In this document: piece by piece, positions 24,101 to 33,100 of the stretch
Layout: every line of letters begins with the position of its first letter
How positions within the stretch are numbered: position 1 is the first letter of the stretch
Source: Spisula solida
Taxonomy: Eukaryota; Mollusca; Bivalvia; Venerida; Mactridae
NCBI GenBank assembly: GCA_947247005.1
Contig: OX365957.1
Span: 12,186,817-12,250,816, forward strand
DNA length: 64,000 nucleotides
Reading direction: 5' to 3'
Made by a program: the position numbers and the translations under genes
Notes under the pieces: generated by a model
What the model was told of the DNA's origin: nothing
Database searches by the model: none
What the model saw: only the letters and a program-made list of their open reading frames with translations

Positions 24101-27100
24101 ATGTAGTTACCATAGTTTTGTACCGAGCCCTCGATTTGTATTGGTGAATTCATGTGTTCGAAACATGTCAATAACAATTTGGTAACATGAAGTAAAATAG
24201 CATATAGCTATCAAATTGGGACCTCTTTCAATGTACATTAAACTGTACATAATCATAGTCTCAATGAGTGGTGCATGTATGTCGTCTAATCAGCGAGAAA
24301 CTGTTGTTTACTAGTGTTCCACTGCAAGACATCCTATCTGATTGAGTATGTGGCTTATTTTGTGTTTCAGTTATATTACCTGCCAACGATTACAGTGTTC
24401 CACTGCAAGAAATCGTATCTGACTGAGTATGTGCCTTATTTTGTGTAAACTTATGTTATATTACCTGCCAACGAACATCAGTTCTCTTTGTGAGGCCCGC
24501 TTCCTAACCCTTTGATAAATGTCGACAGTGAATAAGGTACTTGCACTGTTAAATATTGAATCCAGATCACTCATTAGAGCAGCTATCATAACCGCCATCA
24601 TAAGTCCGCGTAAACCTGTAATATATCATAACCGCCATCATAAGTCCGCGTAATCCTGTAATATATCATAACCGCCATCATAAGTCCGCGTAATCCTGTA
24701 ATATATCATAACCGCCATCATAAGTCCGCGTAATCCTGTAATATATCATAACCGCCATCATAAGTCCACGTAATCCTGTAATATATCATAACCGCCATCA
24801 TAAGTCCGCGTAAACCTGTAATATATATCATAACCGCCATTATAAGTCCACGTAACCCTGTAATATATCATAACCGCCATCATAAGTCCACGTAATTCTG
24901 TAATAATGTAGTCAGATATAATTGATGTATGATAGATGTATTCTAGTCACACAAAACGTTTAAAAGAACGGTGTATGATAACCGGACATCACTAATGACA
25001 AATGTAAAGGGTACTTCTTGACATATGTTTCATTCACTACAGCATGTCCGCATTTACGTAGTACTCCGCTTTGAGTGTGGGACGTCCACAGGCACATGGT
25101 TTCAAATTATCTAGAGTGTACCCTATGTATAGAGAAGGTTGTGCAGCATTACGAAAGCTGTTACGTTTTATATACATATTGTAAATCACTCCTTTAATTT
25201 GACCAGCATACAAGTAGTGAGTGGGGCGTATCCATAGGCAGCCATCACGTCTACTACTTCCCCAGTCAATCAACCTTCTCATTGTGTAGATAGTAAACAG
25301 TGGTAAACTCTGATTTGGCTGGGGGAGTGTTTGAGAACGTGCTGACTGCCTATGGGCGTATCTATATTATATACATTGTACTCCTAATAAATTGGTACTT
25401 GCTTACCAGGTATGTTCATTTTGAAAGGACTAATTATACAACTAATAGTATCGTTTGTTTTAAAATGATTTTATTTTGCGTAAATTTTAACACATTTATT
25501 AATGTCACACTAATCACTTCGCCTTATATTTCGTTTTACAAATGACAATACAACTGTTCATCATAATCATTTTAAAGATGAAAAGCGAACATATGAATAT
25601 TTTCTATTCCATATATAGTAACGTTACATATATATACATGTGTAGTAGTTGATACAATTTCCCATGTATTCGCGGGTAGACTAAACGTTCTACCTACACA
25701 TTGTCCTAATACAAATGACTGTTTTATAGTGTCAATGAATTACCTTCTGGCATGATTCCTAACACCAATCTAGGGTAGGCAATACTTGTACATCCCGCCC
25801 TACTCTGACAGACATATTCACATATATCAGGGTCTATACAGCCTACTTCATCTGAAAACAATATCATACAGGTAATGCCGAGTATTTTATACAACATACA
25901 TTAAACAAACGTCAACAATACACTAGTCGAATGTTCTAGGTACACACTTTGTAATTTAACTGAAAAAGTATTAGACCTATTAGTGGATCGAATGTACCAT
26001 TGGAATCAGGTATCTATTATCTATCAAGTTGGGGGACATTACCATTCTAAAATATACGAACAACATACTAGAAAACGACCTTTTATTTCACAGCTTAAAA
26101 AAACAAAATCGCACGTCAATATCGTGTATGACCACTGTCTGCCCTGATAGCCTGACATCTCTGAGGCATTGAATTAATAAAGATGTGTACTAATTGCAGC
26201 GGGAGTGCATTCCATTCGAGGAAAAGTTCCGTTATGAATTCCTGTACGTTCTGGTGTTGCCGTCGTGCTCGGATGCGTCGCCCAAACTCACCCCAGACGT
26301 ATTCTATCGGATTTAGGTCAGGGTGGTTACAAGGCGGCCATTCCATTGTGCAACCTTAATAAGAAATTGCATCAAAATCAAAGACCATGTGATGAGAATG
26401 TGCTCGTATCTAACAAAAGACATGCTTGATCGAAAATAGTGAGTTTTGTTAAATTGTAGTAGTAATTCAGATGATAAATGCCTATTGAAAGTTACTTCCA
26501 TACTCAACATCAAATTGCTCCATACCCATAAATGGACATATTCTGTTCAATTCAACGATTCCATATTATTTCCCGATCCTAAGGTGATACAACCATTAAT
26601 CAGATGTTGTCATAAACGTGTTTTGACACATTTAACGACTAAATGTAAATGACGCCATGTAACGTCGCTATTTTAAATCGAGTCAATAGAAACATGCATT
26701 TTTTCGTGAATTCAATGCAACTACCATTATAATAATTGTGTGCATGGGTTAAGCACCCCAAAACAGACAATTAATGAATTAAATCTTACCCGTCTTATTT
26801 GCATGCCAGTTTCCAGCATTTCTATCGCACTTGCGAGCTCCTCAAGCGTCATTTGCGTCAAATAATACGAACTATCTTTATGGCTTTATGTTTGGGGGTC
26901 AAATGGTAATCGTGCATGAAATGATTTAAACAAATTTACACAGTTTTGAGATGTGTGCACGAGAAAAATGTGATATTGTCATTTTCGTCACGTATCAATG
27001 ATTTTCACGTATATCTTAATTTTTCATCTTCTGTATTAAAGACAATCACCAACATGTGATATCGTAACAGTTTTATTGAGTTTAAATGATTATGTTCCTG

Positions 27101-30100
27101 ATTTATTCTAGTTCTAAAAGTGTGTACTAAGAACATTCGTCAAGTGTATAGTTAAATGCTTTCTCTTACGATTTTATACGAGTGATTTTCTGAATGCTTC
27201 GGGACAAGTGTCAAAATATGTTGACTTATTTCTTGATATTTTCTACAAGCGTAGCTATATTTATGATTTTTTTTTTTTGATACATGAAGAATCTACAAGT
27301 CAATATTGTGTGAATAATGTGATTATGCTTAAACCAGTACCTGGATACAAAATGCGGCTAATCATTCCCGGCATTACCATCATAAATAAAGGAAGAATTT
27401 TGATGAAGCCAGCCATCAATGTTGCCCCTTGAGCGTGTGATACACTTTTAGCGGCGAGGAGCCGCTGTACGATCACCTGAAGTGAAAACCTTGCGTTAAT
27501 GGACCAGTCATACTATAAAGTTTTAGGCAACCTACATGTACATGCAAGCATTTGCTAATATAAATGAGTTGTATTGAAAGGTCCCACTGAGAAATTCCTT
27601 TCGGCAAGTTTTCCCGATGGCTCCCGATGTTTTTGCAGAACCTGTCACCGAAGCTCCGTATCATCATCGAGAGTACATCACCGAGGTAGTGGGACCGAAG
27701 TATAACGTCGCGAATACATCGGGAGTTCTCCAGATGTCTTCCGGTAACCCCGATGCCTCCTCGGGATATTCCCGACATAAAATCGCAAGAACAACGGACA
27801 AAATTCAATACATGCATTGAAATTTTCCGATGTACTCCCGATGTCACTAACTGACTCAAGACAGATCTCGAAGCTTCCCCCGAGACATCAGGGAGCTTCC
27901 CTAAGACATCGGGAAATATCCTGGTTTCAATCGGCAGTACATCCGCGAGGCAGCTGGAACGACGCATAAAGTCGCGAACACATCGGGAGTGCTCCCGATC
28001 CCTCCTGATTCATCACGATTATCCCGATTTCACGAATTGTCTCATGGCTGCCCAGAAGCTTCACGTAGACAACGAGGAACGTGTTCCCGATGCCTTTCAA
28101 CACTCATTAATTTCCATTGGGAGTACATCGCCGATGCAGCACATGCTCAGTGGGACCAAGGCTTTAACCATGGGAAGTATGAAGTGATTAGAGAAGATAC
28201 CTGATCAGCACACCAATACCAGATAGAACCTGGTGTCTGTCCAAACAGAAATCCAGCCCAAGGCATATATCCATCATCCGCTGAACGTAACATCTTAAAG
28301 GCTTGTGGGTCAGTTTGATGACATGTTGTGTTCGCATCACGATACAAAGCTGAAGTTGTTGCGTTTGGGTAACGCCGTACCATGCCGTCATAACCATCAA
28401 CTTTGTTGAAACCTGGACATACAAATAAATACAGTGACCAGGACAATACAAACTATTCAGAGAGCATTATTGTGTCTATGATTGGTAAAGACCGTGTTCA
28501 CGTCAGTGCACCAAGTTACGCGAACATACACAAACATTATGTTTATTATATGATGAAGTTTTTGTTGACTTCTGCATTATTATTTCAATTTCAAACGGGT
28601 TTGGATGTAATAACATGTAAACAAGCGAAGCATTGTCCGACCTTGAAATATACGTACACATTATATCAGACATCGTTATGTAAAATTTGAAGCTTGCAGA
28701 AGGATCAATATTCTCCTAAAATTACCAAACATTTCAATATCACCACATCAAACAACAACACTTTATTGCGCATCTAATCTCCTTTTAATAAGAAGATAAT
28801 AGATAATCTGACAGGGCAGGCAGCACTCAACTTAAACAGCTGAGCACAGAAAACATAACAAAATCACACGACATGTACACGGCACAATGCCAAACACATA
28901 ACTAAACAAGAAAATAAACTTCACCACCGAAACCCATAGTAGTCCCAGTTGTTTAAAGACTGAAATACCTAGTTTCAGTTGCAGCAGCGTCACTCGGTTT
29001 TATTATTTCTCATACCGTCACATCCATGTATATATGCTGCTTTAATTTAATTTAAAATAAAGTAAAGTACTGATACATACTTAAAGCCATCAGCAGTAGC
29101 CCTCCACCCACCATGAGGAATGCTTGCATTGTGTCAGTATATATGACAGCCGTCAGACCACCTGTAACCAAACATTATGTCAGTTTGCATACACACCATG
29201 TAGCATGACAATCTTACAGGAACTATGGTAGTGGAAAACATCTTAAATAGTGTACAACATGTCAGGCTGCATACACCATGTAGCATGGCAATCTTACAGG
29301 TACTATCGTGGAGGAAAACATCTCAACTTTTGTACAACATGTCAGTTTGCATGCACACCATGTAGCATGGCAATCATACAGGATTTTAGTGGAGGAAAAC
29401 ATGTCAAATCGTGTACAACATGTCAGTCTGCATACACACCATGTAGCATGGCAATCATACAGGATTTTAGTGGAGGAAAACTTGTCAAATCGTGTACAAC
29501 ATGTCAGTCTGCATACACACCATGTAGCATGGCAATCTTACAGGATTGTAGTGGAGGAAAACATGTCAAATCGTGTACAACATGTCAGTCTGCATACACA
29601 CCATGTAGCATGGCAATCTTACAGGATTTTAGTGGAGGAAAACATGTCAAATCGTGTACAACATGTCAGTTTGCATACACACCATGTAGCATGGCAATCT
29701 TACAGGATTTTAGTGGAGGAAAACATGTCAAATCGTGTACAACATGTCAGTCTGCATACACACCATGTAGCATGGCAATCATACAGGGTTTTAGTGGAGG
29801 AAAACATGTCAAATCGCGTACAACATGTCAGTCTGCATACACACCATGTAGCATGGCAATCTTACAGGATTTTAGTGGAGGAAAACATGTCAAATCGTGT
29901 ACAACATGTCAGTTTGCATACACACCATGTAGCATGGCAATCTTACAGGATTTTAGTGGAGGAAAACATGTCAAATCGTGTACAACATGTCAGTCTGCAT
30001 ACACACCATGTAGCATGGCAATCTTACAGGATTTTAGTGGAGGAAAACATGTCAAATCGTGTACAACATGTCAGTTTGCATACACACCATGTAGCATGGC

Positions 30101-33100
30101 AATCATACAAGTTTTTAGTTGGGGAAATCATCTCGAATTGTGTACATGTTTAGATGTACACCTAGATAGGACGGTTGGCTTAGATTCTTCGTGTGCAATG
30201 TCCGCTACGCAATTGTGATTCGAAACCACAGAAGCGAGCGGAGTTCTAATGTATATTCATGTATTAGGTATCCTTAGGAACTACATGATCATGGGCAATC
30301 ACTGTTGGACACCAGAACTGACTGACATGATTGGTAAACTGTATACTTGGCAAGAAAAAACAACTACATGTATTGGTAACCTTGGTGAAAAGTTTTTATG
30401 CGAAATGATGTTACATTTCATGCTAAACTCGATGTTTGGTTCATTTTTGATACGGATATTCGGATATCCGTTCGGATAGCGAACCGAATATCCGAATACC
30501 AATTTTGGTATCCGTTGCCATCCTTAATAAAAACATTTATTTAACTGAAACACATTCCACAGCGTATTTTATTTCACGATACTTATCTATATTTATATAA
30601 AGGTTGGAACTGTAAATGACTTACCAGCCATTGTCATGAATCCTGTGATGAGGACGAGGATCAATATACATAGATACAGGTTCCATTTCAACGATTGTTG
30701 GATAAACAGAGCACCAGTATATAGATCGCCCTGGTAAATATAAAACATATCACATTAATACATCACGCAACACACGTGTAAAGGCCCACTGCCAAGGTGA
30801 TGATGCATACATATCAACTCTTAACAACGCGCAACAAACATATAGAGGTTCCCCTGGTAATGATGTTTGTCAAATCGCAGAAAAACTGCTACAAATAAGG
30901 TACTATGTTTTTTCAGCATGAATCGTACACCCACTGGGTGACCACTTCTAGGGTGTCAAACTAGTACGTTACACAAACTGGATCACCGTTTCTACTGTTT
31001 CTATCTAGTATCTTACACAAACTGGGTCACCGTTTCTATGGTTTCAATCTAGAATCTTACATAAACTTGGTGACCGTTTCTAGGGTTTCCAACTAGTATC
31101 TTACACAAACTGGGTGGCCGTTTCTAGGGTTTCCAACTAGTATCTGACATAAACTGGGTGACCGTTTCTAGGGTTTCCAACGAGTATCTGACATAAACTG
31201 GGTAACCGTTTCTAGGTTTCCAAATTGTATCTGACATAAGCTGGGTGACCGTTTCTATGGTTGGCAATTAGTGTCTTACATAAACTGGGTGACCGTTTCT
31301 ATGATTTGCAACTAGTATCTGACATAAACTGGGTGCTGGGTGACCGTTTCTTTGAACCAACTAATTTGTTTTAAAAGAACTTACCGAACATTTCGTGAAG
31401 ATGTACAATATTAAAGACAATATTGCGAAATACACTCTCAAACGTTGACTACCAAATCTTTTCGTCAAGTATTCTGGCATAGTGTACGTCTGTAGGAAGT
31501 TGAAGCAGCAGAGGTAACACAATAAGACAGTGATAAAACATTTAGTGTCTAATAAACAAAACTAATTTAGCCAATAATGATGTTGTGCTACTTAGATATT
31601 ATCAGATGTCAATACTTAATATATTCTTACGTTTGCGACGTCACACAAAAATGCTCGAAAGGGGACACTACAAAACTAGCTGTAACTTCCTTAAAAAGCA
31701 AGATATTCACAAAATTTCTTTTGTATTTTGCTACATTAAGATTATTCTTTCAAGCTATGGAAAATCTCAAAATCAATATTTTTGTCAAAAAAGCAGGTTT
31801 TTCTGGAGACTGGCTCATATATATAGTTAATAAGATGGGTGTGCTCATGTATAACATATCAATGCTAAAAGCCTGATATACTAGTATAATTATAACGAGT
31901 TAAAATGTACATTGATAAAAATACATCGGCAATGTAGTTGATATTAATGATGCGCGGATTACTAATATATCATCAACATCTAATGACATGTTTCTGTCAT
32001 ATAACTACGAGTTTAAAAGTACTTTTGGCTGTCACTAAAAGCCAGTCTATGGAACAGTAAACATTTTTACAGGTGAATTCATAAATGGAAATAAAACCTA
32101 GATTCCTTTATTAGATAATGTCATATGTGGACCAAACCACTGAACAAGTGCATCAGGGTCAAACTTTTGCTAAATTATTGCTCAAACTAGTTTTTTTAAT
32201 AGATACATGTACCTGCATATTATTCACAACCCTCAACCGTGTTGCGATTAGCCTGTATTTTTTGATAGATGCGAAAAAATACTAGTAGTTTATAGTTTAT
32301 TAGTTAAATTATGGAAATGTACGTACATTTGTATATATGTTAACAAGTAATATTACATCTGTCATTGATTCCCCAACCTTTTTCTAAATTATTACATATG
32401 TATATGACATGTGGACATCTAGCGTTGATTTTTAGCATTAGAATATGGACATCTAGATACAAGGTTTATGAATAGGAGAGATCATGTTTGTATACAAAGG
32501 GATTAGTACCACCAGCTAGCTATTAGTGAATGGCAGGTTTTTTTGTTCATTCATCCAATAGATTGCCGGTGGGCATTTTGCATATGAATACGGTGATCTC
32601 TCCTATACGATTTAGCATTGAGATGCGGACATCTATGTATATGGTTTAGTCTTGAAATGTGGACATCTCGGTACAAGGTTTATGTACACGATTTAGTATT
32701 AAACTATGGACACATATGTATACGATTTGACATTAGAATATTGACATCTAGGTACACGGTTTATGTACACGATTATTTAGTATTAAGATGTTTTAAAACA
32801 TTTGGGTGCATGGTTAAGCATTAAAATGCTGATGTTTGACGTGGGCAATTTCTCTACACTACATGCAAATCGGGATGCATGAGACTTCAACAATACCGAA
32901 CATCTTGAATGTATAATATACAAATATGTAGTAAATATTACGGCACACTTACCCCACAAGCTATATACACAGGAATGAATATCCAGCCTAACAATTGCAG
33001 CAACAATATTGCCTACAAGGAGAATACAAGGTTAGGTCAGATAGTTCTTGGTATACTGTATGTCCTGTATAATGTTAACACTCAATTAAACCGTATGAAA

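Noticed and set aside
26313..26652. Short frames on either strand next to the Tc1 remnant
   Set aside because: They do not continue the transposase sequence and match no known part of it.
27617..28204. Reading frames in the tcccgatg-rich part of SLC5 intron 8
   Set aside because: They follow the repeat and have no homology; the true coding exons on either side join in phase without them.
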